DNA of 64,000 nucleotides. Source: Candidatus Villigracilis adiacens (GTDB lineage Bacteria; Chloroflexota; Anaerolineae; Anaerolineales; Villigracilaceae). The stretch lies in contig JADJBU010000026.1 in the NCBI GenBank assembly GCA_016703605.1, positions 496,001-560,000 of the forward strand. Direction: 5' to 3'. Position 1 is the first letter of the stretch. Every line of letters begins with the position of its first letter. Positions 48,038 to 56,523 of the stretch are shown piece after piece. The notes beneath the pieces were generated by a model that saw only the letters and a program-made list of their open reading frames with translations, did not search any database and had not been told where the DNA came from. A program made the position numbers and the translations under genes.

Positions 48038-51000
48038 CTTTCATTTTTTAAAAATTTTCCCGCCCTTCGGGCGGGAGGATGACTCCCCTTTCCTATTAGG
48101 AGTGGAGAAGGGGGTGAGATCAGAAACCAGAACTCCCTTCGGTCGCAGAATTCAGAAACCAGAACAAATTTACGGAGAAATAGGGAACGACGCGCACACC
48201 ACACAACGAAAACCGAGGTGGTGAGCCTGTAGTAGGGATTGAGCCTGAGGCGATACGCACAACGCAGATTCACGCCTTCATCGCCGCACGCGCCGCCACG
48301 CAGAACACGCGCGACGTTTTTCTCCGCTTCCATATTTTCCCTTCCATCCTTTGGATCATATTCATAGTTTTTGTAGTTGCTCCGCGTCCACTCCCAAACA
48401 TTGCCGCTCATGTCCTGTAAATCATAAGGGCTTTTGCCAAGCGGAAATGCGCCCACCGCGCTGGTGCGTCCGATCACCATGTTGCCGTTCACTTTATCGA
48501 GGTTGACATCCTCGCCCCACGGGAAGTTCCTGACCTCTCCCCCGGCCCCTCTCCCGAGAGGAGGGGGGAGACCGCCCCGCGCCGCCTTCTCCCATTCGGC
48601 TTCGCTGGGCAAAGTGACCGTGAGCCTTCCGATTTCCAACCCGCGCCAGAAGTTTTCTTCGGCTTCGTTTGATCCTTTTCGATTTGGCGCGGCGGCTTTC
48701 AATTTTTCATCCAGCCATTTGCAATAGGCAACGGCGTCGTACCAGGTCACATATACCGCCGGGCGGGTGGGCAGTCCGCGCAGGCTGGCTTCCATATCCG
48801 GCTTGTGTCCGCTTTCCTCCACAAAGGTTTTAAACTGCGCCGTGGTGACGGAATAGCGCGCCATGTAATAATCGGGCAGGGTGATCTTGTGTTGGGGAGT
48901 TTCATCCTTATAAGTGTTTTCCTCACCGCCGAATTTTTCGATCAAGCCTTTAATATCTTCTTCGCGCGTGCCCATCAGAAAGTCACCGGCGGGGATGTGA
49001 ACAAAGCCGAAAAGCGGTTCTTTCGGCAACTGCCAGCCCTCGGCATCGAAACGTGGGTCGCCGAGGCGGGCGAGCGTGTCTGCGGCTTCGGCGCGTTCGC
49101 GCGAGGTGAGGTGGGAGCCTTCGACCAAAGCCACCAACGGCATCCGAATGGAGTGAATCAATTTCTCATAGCGGCTTGAATCTGCGCCGAGCTTCATTTC
49201 AGTGATGGCTTGCCCTGCCAGCGCAAATGCCTGCCAATCTTTATCGGCACGATCAGGCCCTTCGGGCAGGTTCATCAATAGGGTTTGCAGAGCCGCAAGC
49301 GCAGTCCCCAACCCACCCCGGCTCATCTTGCCAATGCCAAGCAGAAAGACCTCGCGCCACCAGGCGGGATCTTTCAAAACCCTGTCCGAATATTCGCTGG
49401 CAGGATCGGGCTGGTCGTTGAGGTAACATGCCGCAAGGTATTCCTGAAAGGAACGATGCGGGAAGGCATAAATCCCGTTTCCAAGTCCAAGTAAAAGCCC
49501 GGCGCGGGTCTCCAAGTAATTGATGATAACGCGCGGGTGAGTGGTATCGGGCAAGTAAGGGGAAAAGGCATCCAGCACTTCATCGGTGCGAATATCGGCG
49601 GGCTGGTTCTGGCGGTTTTGCGTATCCTCGCCCTGACGGGTATGCACATTAAATGCCAGTGTGTTTAAAGCATGGCGCACACTGCTTTCTTCAATCGATA
49701 ACGCGGCAGAGATGGATTTTTCCATCACCAGGTTGCCTTGCGAGTCACGGGCTTCGCGCCAGCGTTGCCAGCGGTCGAGCAAAAGACGCACGGTTTCATC
49801 GTACAGGTCGGCGCGGTCTTCGGGCAGTTTGCCCCAACTGGTATGCAGGGTGACCATGAGGGTTAATAGCAAGGGGCGCTGGGCAAGGTCAGAGAGGTAT
49901 TCCTTTTCCTGCACTGCGCCATTCAGGCTTTGCGCCTTGTCGTTCGAGGTGTTCTCATCCCATTTCATCACTTCGCGCATGGCTTGATACCAACGTTCCA
50001 CAAAACGCCCAACCTGTTCTTCATTGAAGGGCAGCAGAGTCAGTGTTTTGAAGCGCGGCAATTGCCATTTAGGGTCGGTGTAAGCGTAGGGGCGCGCGGT
50101 GACGAGTACACAGGTTTCCTTGCTCATGGTGGCACAGAATGCGTTGATCGCTTCGATCAAACGTTCGCGGCGGTTGTCGGCTTCGGTGACTTCATCCAAG
50201 CCGTCGAACATCAACAGGCAGGGGTTCTTAAGGATGAATTGTTGGAGTTTTGGGAAGAGGCTTTTGGCTATTTCTTCGCCAAGTCGCAAGACAAGGTCGG
50301 CGCGGATGGCATTCCAAACCACATCGGCGTTGCCTTTTTTCAAGTCTGCGGAGATATGCTGTGCCGCCACGTCGCGCAGAATCAAACGAACGGGGAAATG
50401 CTTTTTTAGTTTCCAATCTTCGGGGAGCAAATTTTCAGCAGCAGAATCGTCTTGCCGGGCAAGGGAAAGGGCAAGCGTGATATAGTGCAAGCAGGTGGTT
50501 TTGCCGGAACCAGGGTCGCCAAGTAAAACCAAATGTCGTAATCTTTCATCGTTCAAGGCTTCCATGACAGGAACGCGGTTATTGCGTTCCCGTTCAAGAA
50601 ATTGAAACTCCTCTTTCGCTTTGTGTTTTTCCTCGCCTTCTTCAAAGGGCGGTTGAACATCAAGGTCAATATAGATGCCGGAAAGGGAAAGAGAGTCATC
50701 CTGCATCTTTTCAAGAAAGCGCGGGTCAACAACGCCCAGCGGCAGGCGACTGCATTCGCTGGCAAGCGAGCGCAGATAGGCAAGGATAAGTTCTTTATCA
50801 GGAATATCCTGCGCGGGTATTCCTGCAAATTGCGGGTTGACATAGATTTGTGCGTTTGGAGAATCTTTGATTTGAATATTCCGGTCGCCCACCGCAATTT
50901 GCGCATCCTTCACGTCCCCGCCGATGATCAGGTTCACCGAATCGCGCAACTTCTCATCGGCTTCGAGCAGTTTGATCAACTGCCTGCGAAAGGCGGCTTG

Positions 51001-51243
51001 CGCGTCTTCATCGGTTGGATGCTGCGCGGCGTCTTCAATGGCTTCCCTTGCCGCTTCCTTCTTCTTCGCCTTGCCCCAAATCTTTCCCCACAAATCTTCC
51101 GCCTTCTTCCACGCGGCATCGGCGAAGTTCTCGCCGGTTTTGGCAAAAGCAGCCTTCGCCGCCTCCTTACCGCCCGCGATCAAATACGGCAGGAACGGAG
51201 CCAGAATTTTTGCAGTCTCTTGCGCCAAATGGGGAATATCCAT
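48016..51243 (-). CDS. DGR target protein: NACHT-type NTPase fused to FGE-sulfatase (C-type-lectin-like) domain
   Basis: A protein of about 1075 residues. A helical N-terminus (1-110) precedes the NACHT NTPase: Walker A GDPGSGKTT (242-250), Walker B LLMFDGLDEV (343-352) and TARPYAY. Helical repeats (about 440-730) lead to an FGE-sulfatase fold from FGFVHIPAGDFLMGT (746-760) with TLPSEAEWEKAARGG and SGNVWEWT. The DGR variable region is at 976-1010 (VARVLRGGACGDEGVNLRCA). The frame as read ends at 48016, but one A is missing in VR between 48216 and 48217. Restoring it gives IGFRCV and a stop at 48172-48170, so the last 66 residues are probably out of frame. NACHT proteins are often defence/conflict sensors; that role is inferred. 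Confidence 0.88.
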   Translation of the reverse strand: MDIPHLAQETAKILAPFLPYLIAGGKEAAKAAFAKTGENFADAAWKKAEDLWGKIWGKAKKKEAAREAIEDAAQHPTDEDAQAAFRRQLIKLLEADEKLRDSVNLIIGGDVKDAQIAVGDRNIQIKDSPNAQIYVNPQFAGIPAQDIPDKELILAYLRSLASECSRLPLGVVDPRFLEKMQDDSLSLSGIYIDLDVQPPFEEGEEKHKAKEEFQFLERERNNRVPVMEALNDERLRHLVLLGDPGSGKTTCLHYITLALSLARQDDSAAENLLPEDWKLKKHFPVRLILRDVAAQHISADLKKGNADVVWNAIRADLVLRLGEEIAKSLFPKLQQFILKNPCLLMFDGLDEVTEADNRRERLIEAINAFCATMSKETCVLVTARPYAYTDPKWQLPRFKTLTLLPFNEEQVGRFVERWYQAMREVMKWDENTSNDKAQSLNGAVQEKEYLSDLAQRPLLLTLMVTLHTSWGKLPEDRADLYDETVRLLLDRWQRWREARDSQGNLVMEKSISAALSIEESSVRHALNTLAFNVHTRQGEDTQNRQNQPADIRTDEVLDAFSPYLPDTTHPRVIINYLETRAGLLLGLGNGIYAFPHRSFQEYLAACYLNDQPDPASEYSDRVLKDPAWWREVFLLGIGKMSRGGLGTALAALQTLLMNLPEGPDRADKDWQAFALAGQAITEMKLGADSSRYEKLIHSIRMPLVALVEGSHLTSRERAEAADTLARLGDPRFDAEGWQLPKEPLFGFVHIPAGDFLMGTREEDIKGLIEKFGGEENTYKDETPQHKITLPDYYMARYSVTTAQFKTFVEESGHKPDMEASLRGLPTRPAVYVTWYDAVAYCKWLDEKLKAAAPNRKGSNEAEENFWRGLEIGRLTVTLPSEAEWEKAARGGLPPPLGRGAGGEVRNFPWGEDVNLDKVNGNMVIGRTSAVGAFPLGKSPYDLQDMSGNVWEWTRSNYKNYEYDPKDGRENMEAEKNVARVLRGGACGDEGVNLRCAYRLRLNPYYRLTTSVFVVWCARRSLFLRKFVLVSEFCDRREFWFLISPPSPLLIGKGSHPPARRAGKFLKNERRPDRFH
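48185..48318 (-). repeat. DGR variable region (VR)
   Basis: A 134-bp block at the 3' end of the target gene, identical to the TR except for 14 substitutions at TR adenines and a 1-base deletion. The last 32 bases on the 3' side (48185-48216) are unchanged and nearly free of A on the coding strand, the expected initiation-of-mutagenic-homing block. Confidence 0.92.
48535..48579 (-). repeat. Dispersed GGGGAGAGG repeat inserted in frame in the FGE domain
   Basis: GACCTCTCCCCCGGCCCCTC and GAGGAGGGGGGAGACC match the intergenic copy near 47205-47240. It encodes LPPPLGRGAGGEV between AARGG and RNFPWG, where FGE folds normally continue without a Gly/Pro loop. Confidence 0.6.
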
Positions 51244-51365
51244 GTCTCGCCTCGCTGTTCGGATGGGTGCCGTCACGAAGGTTCAAACCGAAAATCTGCC
51301 TGACTTGCAACAACCTTCGGGACGTTCATGCAATATCGGTGTTTTTCAAATTTTACCCCCTAAAA

Positions 51366-51403
51366 CAAAAAAGACCCCGAAAGCCTCACAACCTTCAGGG
51401 TCT
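51366..51403 (-). terminator. Terminator of maeB
   Basis: On the minus strand AGACCCTGAAGG (51403-51392) pairs with CTTTCGGGGTCT and is followed by TTTTTG. The rest of 51244-51516 holds a GGGCGACCC repeat (51427-51483) and ATTACCAATTACCA words, with no gene. Confidence 0.8.
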
Positions 51404-51516
51404 CGCTGCTTACTAATCACGCCACAGGGCGACCCTTTGTCCGCGCAACGATGCCCCATAAGATTTGGACGGGTCGCCCCTACCGCACATCACCAATTAC
51501 CAATTACCAATCACCC

Positions 51517-53775
51517 CTACCCCCTCCCCATCGCATCCATCACCGCCACCGAAGCGATCTGCACAATCGCGTTGACATCGTCACCGGTCTGGAGCACATG
51601 AACAGGAGCGCCCACGCCGAGCAGGATCGGTCCGATCGCTTTGGCATTGCCGAGGCGTGCCAAAAGTTTATAAGCGATATTCGCCGACTCGAGCGAAGGG
51701 AAGACCAGCACATTGGCATCTTTCACCGCACTAAATGGATAACGCTCTTCAGCGATCTCAGGCACAACAGCCGTATCCGCCTGCATTTCACCGTCCACAC
51801 GCAGGTCGGGGCGGCGGGTCTTAACGATACTGACTGCCTTGCTGACCTTGTCCGAAAGCGGATGCGGAGTGGAACCAAAGTTCGAGAACGAGAGGAATGC
51901 CACATGCGGGTCGAGTTCGATCTTCTTGGCAAAGTCCGCCGCGAGAATGGCGATCTCTGCCAAGTCATCTGCGGTCGGGTCAATGTTCACGGTCGCATCC
52001 GTAAAGAGGAAAACCTTATCATCCACGATCATGATGTATACGCCCGCCGCGCGCGCCACACCCTTCGCGGTGTGATGCACCTGCAGCGCCGGGCGGATAA
52101 CTTCGGGGTAATCATAGGTCAAGCCGGAAATAAATGCATCGGCATCGCCCATCTTCACCATCATCGAGCCGAGCACGTTCACGTCACGCACCTTCTTAAG
52201 CGAGTCGCCCGCCGTCATCCCTTTGCGCTGGCGCAATTCATAGAAAGCCCTGGCGTATGCTTCGATTTTGAAGTAACCATCCGGATCAACGATCTCAGGC
52301 TTGTAATCGAAACTGAGCGATTTGAGTTCATTCTCGATCACAGACTTGCGACCGATCAACACCGGCGTCGCAATGCCCTCTTCTTGAATCTGATACGCCG
52401 CGCGGATGATCTTCTGCTCTTCGCCTTCCGCAAATGCCACGCGCTTCTTCCCGCCCGAAGAACGGGCTTTATTTTGGAAGAAGTAGCGGATCCGCTCACC
52501 CTTGCCCTGGCGGAACGCCAACTGTTCGCGATATTCATCAATATCAATGGTCTTGCGCGCCATGCCGGTCTTCATTGCCATCTCTGCCACGGCGGGAGCC
52601 TCCCACAGCAGCACACGCGGATCGAGCGGAGTCGGAATGATGTACTCGCGCCCGAACTTGATCGGCTCGCCTCCGTATGCCCTGATGACTGAATCTGGCA
52701 CATCTTCCTTTGCCAACGCCGACAGCGCCTTCGACGCCGCGAATTTCATGTCTTCATTAATTTGCTTGGCGCGCACATCCAACGCCCCGCGGAAGATGAA
52801 CGGGAATCCCAGCACGTTATTGACCTGGTTGGCATAATCCGAACGACCGGTCGCAATGATGACGTCCTTGCGCGCTTCCTTCGCCAATTCAGGGCGAATC
52901 TCCGGGTCGGGGTTCGCCATCGCAAAGATGATCGGGTCTTTCGCCATGCTCTTGACCATCTCCGGCGTCATCACATTCGCCACAGACAAGCCGTAGAAAA
53001 CGTCCGCGCCGCGCAAGGCATCCGAGAGAGTCCGCGCATCGGTCTCGACCAGGAAGCGCTCCTTGTACTTGTTCATGCCTTCCTTGCGACCCTTGTACAC
53101 CACACCCTTGCTGTCACACAGCATGATGTTCTCGCGCCTCACACCCCAACGGATCGCCAACTCCGCGCAGGAGATCGCCGACGCGCCCGCGCCGGAGATC
53201 ACAATGCGAATCTCTTCATGCTTCTTGCCCACGATCTCCAGCGCGTTCGCCAAGCCTGCCGAGGAAATGATCGCCGTGCCATGCTGGTCATCGTGAAAGA
53301 CGGGGATATCCAGCATCTTCTTCAGTTCTTCTTCAATGTAAAAACATTCGGGGGCTTTAATATCTTCGAGATTGATCCCGCCAAACGTCGGAGAGATCGC
53401 CGCGACTACTTTGATGATCTCATCCGGGTCGTGCGAATTCAATTCGATATCGAACACGTCAATATCGGCAAACTTCTTAAAGAGAACGCCCTTGCCCTCC
53501 ATCACCGGCTTGCTCGCCAGCGCTCCCCGGTCGCCGAGTCCCAGAATCGCCGTGCCATTCGAGACCACCGCCACCAAATTTCCCTTCGACGTGTATTCAT
53601 ACGCATCCGCCGGATTCTTCTCGATCTCCAAAACCGGCTCCGCCACACCGGGAGAATATGCCAAACTCAGGTCGCGCTGGGTGTCCATCGGCTTGGTGGG
53701 CACAATCGCCACCTTGCCGGGCTTGCCTTTCAAACGATGGTATTCAAGTGCGTCTTCACGTGTGAACTTAGCCAT
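51517..53775 (-). CDS. maeB: NADP-dependent malic enzyme (MaeB type, with phosphotransacetylase-like domain)
   Basis: A 752-residue two-domain enzyme. The N-terminal malic domain has SLAYSPGVAEPVLEI, TNGTAILGLGD-type VSNGTAILGLGDRGALASKP and catalytic FHDDQHGTA; the NAD(P) motif is IVISGAGASAISCAEL. From about residue 430 the C-terminal part is a phosphate acetyl/butyryltransferase-like domain (RVAFAEGEEQKIIRAAYQIQ) that usually serves acetyl-CoA regulation and not catalysis. It decarboxylates malate to pyruvate, making NADPH. ATG 53775 follows TTGGAGGCAT. It is monocistronic with a terminator at 51366. Confidence 0.96.
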   Translation of the reverse strand: MAKFTREDALEYHRLKGKPGKVAIVPTKPMDTQRDLSLAYSPGVAEPVLEIEKNPADAYEYTSKGNLVAVVSNGTAILGLGDRGALASKPVMEGKGVLFKKFADIDVFDIELNSHDPDEIIKVVAAISPTFGGINLEDIKAPECFYIEEELKKMLDIPVFHDDQHGTAIISSAGLANALEIVGKKHEEIRIVISGAGASAISCAELAIRWGVRRENIMLCDSKGVVYKGRKEGMNKYKERFLVETDARTLSDALRGADVFYGLSVANVMTPEMVKSMAKDPIIFAMANPDPEIRPELAKEARKDVIIATGRSDYANQVNNVLGFPFIFRGALDVRAKQINEDMKFAASKALSALAKEDVPDSVIRAYGGEPIKFGREYIIPTPLDPRVLLWEAPAVAEMAMKTGMARKTIDIDEYREQLAFRQGKGERIRYFFQNKARSSGGKKRVAFAEGEEQKIIRAAYQIQEEGIATPVLIGRKSVIENELKSLSFDYKPEIVDPDGYFKIEAYARAFYELRQRKGMTAGDSLKKVRDVNVLGSMMVKMGDADAFISGLTYDYPEVIRPALQVHHTAKGVARAAGVYIMIVDDKVFLFTDATVNIDPTADDLAEIAILAADFAKKIELDPHVAFLSFSNFGSTPHPLSDKVSKAVSIVKTRRPDLRVDGEMQADTAVVPEIAEERYPFSAVKDANVLVFPSLESANIAYKLLARLGNAKAIGPILLGVGAPVHVLQTGDDVNAIVQIASVAVMDAMGRG

Positions 53776-53887
53776 AATGCCTCCAAAATTTGAGTGTATT
53801 CGATTATTGCATACCGCCGGAAAATCTCATAGTTCCGTTTGTCACGACTTCCAACTGCTATTACCCCCCGGTTATGAAAAAGTTATG

Positions 53888-53915
53888 TTAACATCCTGCA
53901 AATTTCATGTATAAT
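53888..53915 (+). promoter_or_regulatory. Promoter of recX-rny
   Basis: TTAACA (53888-53893), a 16-bp spacer and a perfect TATAAT (53910-53915), about 295 bp before recX. The tandem repeat array therefore falls in the 5' UTR. Confidence 0.65.
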
Positions 53916-54037
53916 TAAGGAAAAGAAGACACCATCCGCGCAAGCGGTCTCTGCTAGAAACTGACTGGAAAATTCGAGCACGATACCTCCCCCGGTTTTG
54001 GGAGTTAATCCTTGTGAAGTCCGACATCTTGAAAAAG

Positions 54038-54210
54038 GACAATCTAAAGATTGCAGTACCGCAAACTTCAGTTTGCGCCTACACAGACAATCTAAAGATT
54101 GCAGTACCGCAAACTTCAGTTTGCGCCTACACAGACAATCTAAAGATTGCAGTACCGCAAACTTCAGTTTGCGCCTACACAGACAATCTAAAGATTGTCG
54201 TACCGCAACC
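54038..54210 (+). repeat. Tandem array of 48-bp two-palindrome repeat (3.6 units)
   Basis: Three identical 48-bp units (54038-54085, 54086-54133, 54134-54181) and a partial fourth (54182-54210) each contain CAATCTAAAGATTG and CAAACTTCAGTTTG palindromes. The array ends directly at ATG 54211. Its frame is open in all three units, but the translated product is not RecX-like. Confidence 0.9.
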
Positions 54211-54864
54211 ATGAAAAAAATAACCGCCCTCGAAGCGCAGAAGAAGAATCCCAACCGGGTGAACGTTCACCTCGACGGGGAATTCGCCTTCGGGCTGGCG
54301 CGCATCACCGCCGCATGGCTCAAAATCGGCGACGTTCTCACAGACGAGAGGATCGCCCAACTACAGAATGAAGATGCGCGAGAGAAGGCAATGCAGCAAG
54401 CCCTGCTCTTCCTAAGTTATCGCGCGCGTTCAGAGAAGGAAATACGGCAGAACCTGAAAAAGCACGAATATCCCGAAGACGCCATCGAATATGCGATGAC
54501 CCGCCTTCGCGAAAACAGGCTCGCCAACGACAACGAATTTGCCCAGGCGTGGGTCGAAAATCGCAACACATTCCGCCCGCGCAGCCGCCGCGCATTGACG
54601 ATGGAACTCCGTCAAAAAGGGCTCGACGAGGAAACGGTCAAACAGGCTGTCGCCGGAATCGACGAAGAAGCCCTGGCGTACGAAACAGCCTTGAAACGCG
54701 CTCCCAGACTCGCCAGTCTGGAGTGGAGCGAGTTTCGCAGGAAACTCTCCGAGCATCTCGCAAGGCGCGGCTTCCCCTACTCTGTGGTTACGTCCACCGT
54801 CACCCGCATCTGGAACGAGACGCACACAGAAGAAACAAAATACGAAGATGAGGACATGACATGA
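54211..54864 (+). CDS. recX: Regulatory protein RecX
   Basis: A 217-residue RecX, which binds the RecA filament and modulates recombination. The core runs from MKKITALEAQKKNPNRVNVH (N-terminal beta region) through the repeated three-helix units: ALLFLSYRARSEKEIRQNLK, AIEYAMTRLRENRLANDNEF and SRRALTMELRQKGLDEETVK. The start is ATG 54211, immediately after the repeat array; an upstream in-frame extension would only translate repeats. The stop overlaps rny (ATGA). No recA is in the window. Confidence 0.88.
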   Translation: MKKITALEAQKKNPNRVNVHLDGEFAFGLARITAAWLKIGDVLTDERIAQLQNEDAREKAMQQALLFLSYRARSEKEIRQNLKKHEYPEDAIEYAMTRLRENRLANDNEFAQAWVENRNTFRPRSRRALTMELRQKGLDEETVKQAVAGIDEEALAYETALKRAPRLASLEWSEFRRKLSEHLARRGFPYSVVTSTVTRIWNETHTEETKYEDEDMT

Positions 54865-56387
54865 ATCCGATCATCATACTGATAGACCTGCTGGCACTCA
54901 TTATCGGCGCGGCGGCGGGATATTTCTTCCACCGCTACCAGGTGGAGCGCGCCACAAAAGCCCGGCAGGACAAAGCCGACGACATCGTCAAGGCCGCGCA
55001 GACCCAGGCGAACATGATCGTCAAAGGCGCGCAGGATAACGCCACCAAGATCATTCAAGCCGCCGAAGGCGAGATCAAGGAACGCCGCATCGAACTGAAC
55101 CGCGACACCGAGCGTCTCGAAAAACGCCGCTCCGAAGTGGACAGCCGCTACGACAAGATCGAACAGCGCGAGCAGAACCTCAACCGCCGCCAGTCGCAGA
55201 TTGACAAGCGCGCGAACGAAGCCGAAAAACTGCACGAAGACCAGATGAAGAAACTGGAAGAGATCGCACAGATGACGCCGGAAGAGGCGCGCAAAGACCT
55301 CTTTGCCGCCGTCGAAAAGGAAGCCCGCGGCGACATGGCGCGCATCATCCGTCAGATCGAAGCCGAGGCGCGGGAGGAGGGCGAGAAGCGCGCCCGCAAA
55401 CTGATCGCCGATGCCATCCAGCGCGTCGCCTCCGAGCACGTTGCCGAAGTGACCCGCGCCGTTGTCACCCTGCCCAGCGAGGAAATGAAGGGGCGCATCG
55501 TCGGACGCAACGGGCGCAACATCAAAGCCTTCGAGCAAGCCGCCGGTGTGGACGTGATCGTGGACGATACGCCCGACTCCGTCACCGTCTCCTGCTTCGA
55601 CTCCGTCCGCCGCGAGATCGCCCGCCGCGCCCTTTCCAAACTGATCCTCGACGGGCGCATCCACCCGGCTCACATCGAAAAGGTCATAGACGACGAAACC
55701 CGCGCGGTCGAGAAGATCATCAACGAATCGGGCGAACAAGCCGCCTACGATGCCAACGTCTCCGGCTTGCATCCCGAAATCCTGCGCATGATGGGGCGTC
55801 TCAAGTTCCGCACTTCGTATGGTCAGAACCAGCTTGCCCATGCGGTCGAAGTCTCCAAACTGGCTGGCATTCTCGCCGCGGAGATCGGCGCGAATGTGGA
55901 ACTCGCCAAACTGGGCGGCTTCCTGCACGACATCGGCAAAGCCATGGACCACAACCAGGAAGGCACACACGCGGGCTTGGGCGCGGAGTTCTGCAAACGC
56001 TACGGCGTGAATGCCGTGGTGGTGAACGCCATCGCCGCCCACCACCATGAAGTGGACCAGGAAACCGTGGAAGCGGTCATCGCTGAAGCGGCAGACGCCA
56101 TCTCCGGCGCGAGACCCGGCGCAAGGCGCGAAGACCTCGAAGCCTACATCAAGCGCATCCGCTCGCTCGAGGAAATGTCCATGTCCTTCGACGGCGTGCA
56201 GCAGGCATTTGCCATTCAAGCCGGGCGCGAGGTGCGCATTCTCGTCAAGCCGGAGACGATTGACGACCTCGGCTCCACGCGGCTGGCGCGCGACATTGCC
56301 AAGAAGATCGAAGAGACCATGCAGTATCCCGGTCAGATCCGCGTGACGGTCATCCGCGAGACGAGAGCCACCGAATACGCCAAGTAA
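54861..56387 (+). CDS. rny: Ribonuclease Y
   Basis: RNase Y is a membrane-anchored endonuclease that starts mRNA decay. The 508-residue protein has an N-terminal transmembrane helix (about 4-22), a long coiled coil (about 28-150, QREQNLNRRQSQIDKRANEA), a KH domain (EEMKGRIVGRNGRNIKAFEQ) and the HD domain with GGFLHDIGKAMDH and AHHHEVD. The length is standard. It is translationally coupled to recX by a 4-bp overlap and ended by a strong terminator. Confidence 0.97.
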   Translation: MNPIIILIDLLALIIGAAAGYFFHRYQVERATKARQDKADDIVKAAQTQANMIVKGAQDNATKIIQAAEGEIKERRIELNRDTERLEKRRSEVDSRYDKIEQREQNLNRRQSQIDKRANEAEKLHEDQMKKLEEIAQMTPEEARKDLFAAVEKEARGDMARIIRQIEAEAREEGEKRARKLIADAIQRVASEHVAEVTRAVVTLPSEEMKGRIVGRNGRNIKAFEQAAGVDVIVDDTPDSVTVSCFDSVRREIARRALSKLILDGRIHPAHIEKVIDDETRAVEKIINESGEQAAYDANVSGLHPEILRMMGRLKFRTSYGQNQLAHAVEVSKLAGILAAEIGANVELAKLGGFLHDIGKAMDHNQEGTHAGLGAEFCKRYGVNAVVVNAIAAHHHEVDQETVEAVIAEAADAISGARPGARREDLEAYIKRIRSLEEMSMSFDGVQQAFAIQAGREVRILVKPETIDDLGSTRLARDIAKKIEETMQYPGQIRVTVIRETRATEYAK

Positions 56388-56416
56388 TCCCTTGCAAGGC
56401 TGTTACGATTGATTGA

Positions 56417-56468
56417 ACCCATCCCGCAGAGTGCTAAAATAAGTCTCTGACGGGATGGGTTTTTATTT
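56417..56468 (+). terminator. Terminator after rny
   Basis: ACCCATCCCG (56417-56426) pairs with CGGGATGGGT (56451-56460), and the stem continues inward through CAGAG/CTCTG. TTTTATTT follows. Confidence 0.88.
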
Positions 56469-56523
56469 CCTTATCCGGTGGTATCGCAAGGTGAGTTAAG
56501 AAAGCCTCCCAAAGTGAGACTTC

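Larger units (their letters stand above)
53776..54210. other. Gene-free spacer between divergent maeB and recX
   Basis: This 435-bp gap contains a promoter at 53888-53915 and, from 54038, a tandem array of a 48-bp repeat reaching to the recX start codon. Nothing else coding is seen. Confidence 0.7.

Noticed and set aside
45908..51243. A prophage carrying the DGR
   Set aside because: No tail, capsid, integrase, lysis or terminase genes are present; the neighbours are chromosomal membrane and metabolic genes.
54038..54210. Possible CRISPR array from the regular 48-bp repeats
   Set aside because: The units are directly joined with no variable spacers, and no cas genes are in the window.
53998..54210. 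A longer RecX starting at 53998 with repeated QSKDCSTANFSLRLHR segments
   Set aside because: The extra residues are translations of the intergenic repeat array; RecX homologues begin near MKKITALE and ATG 54211 fits.
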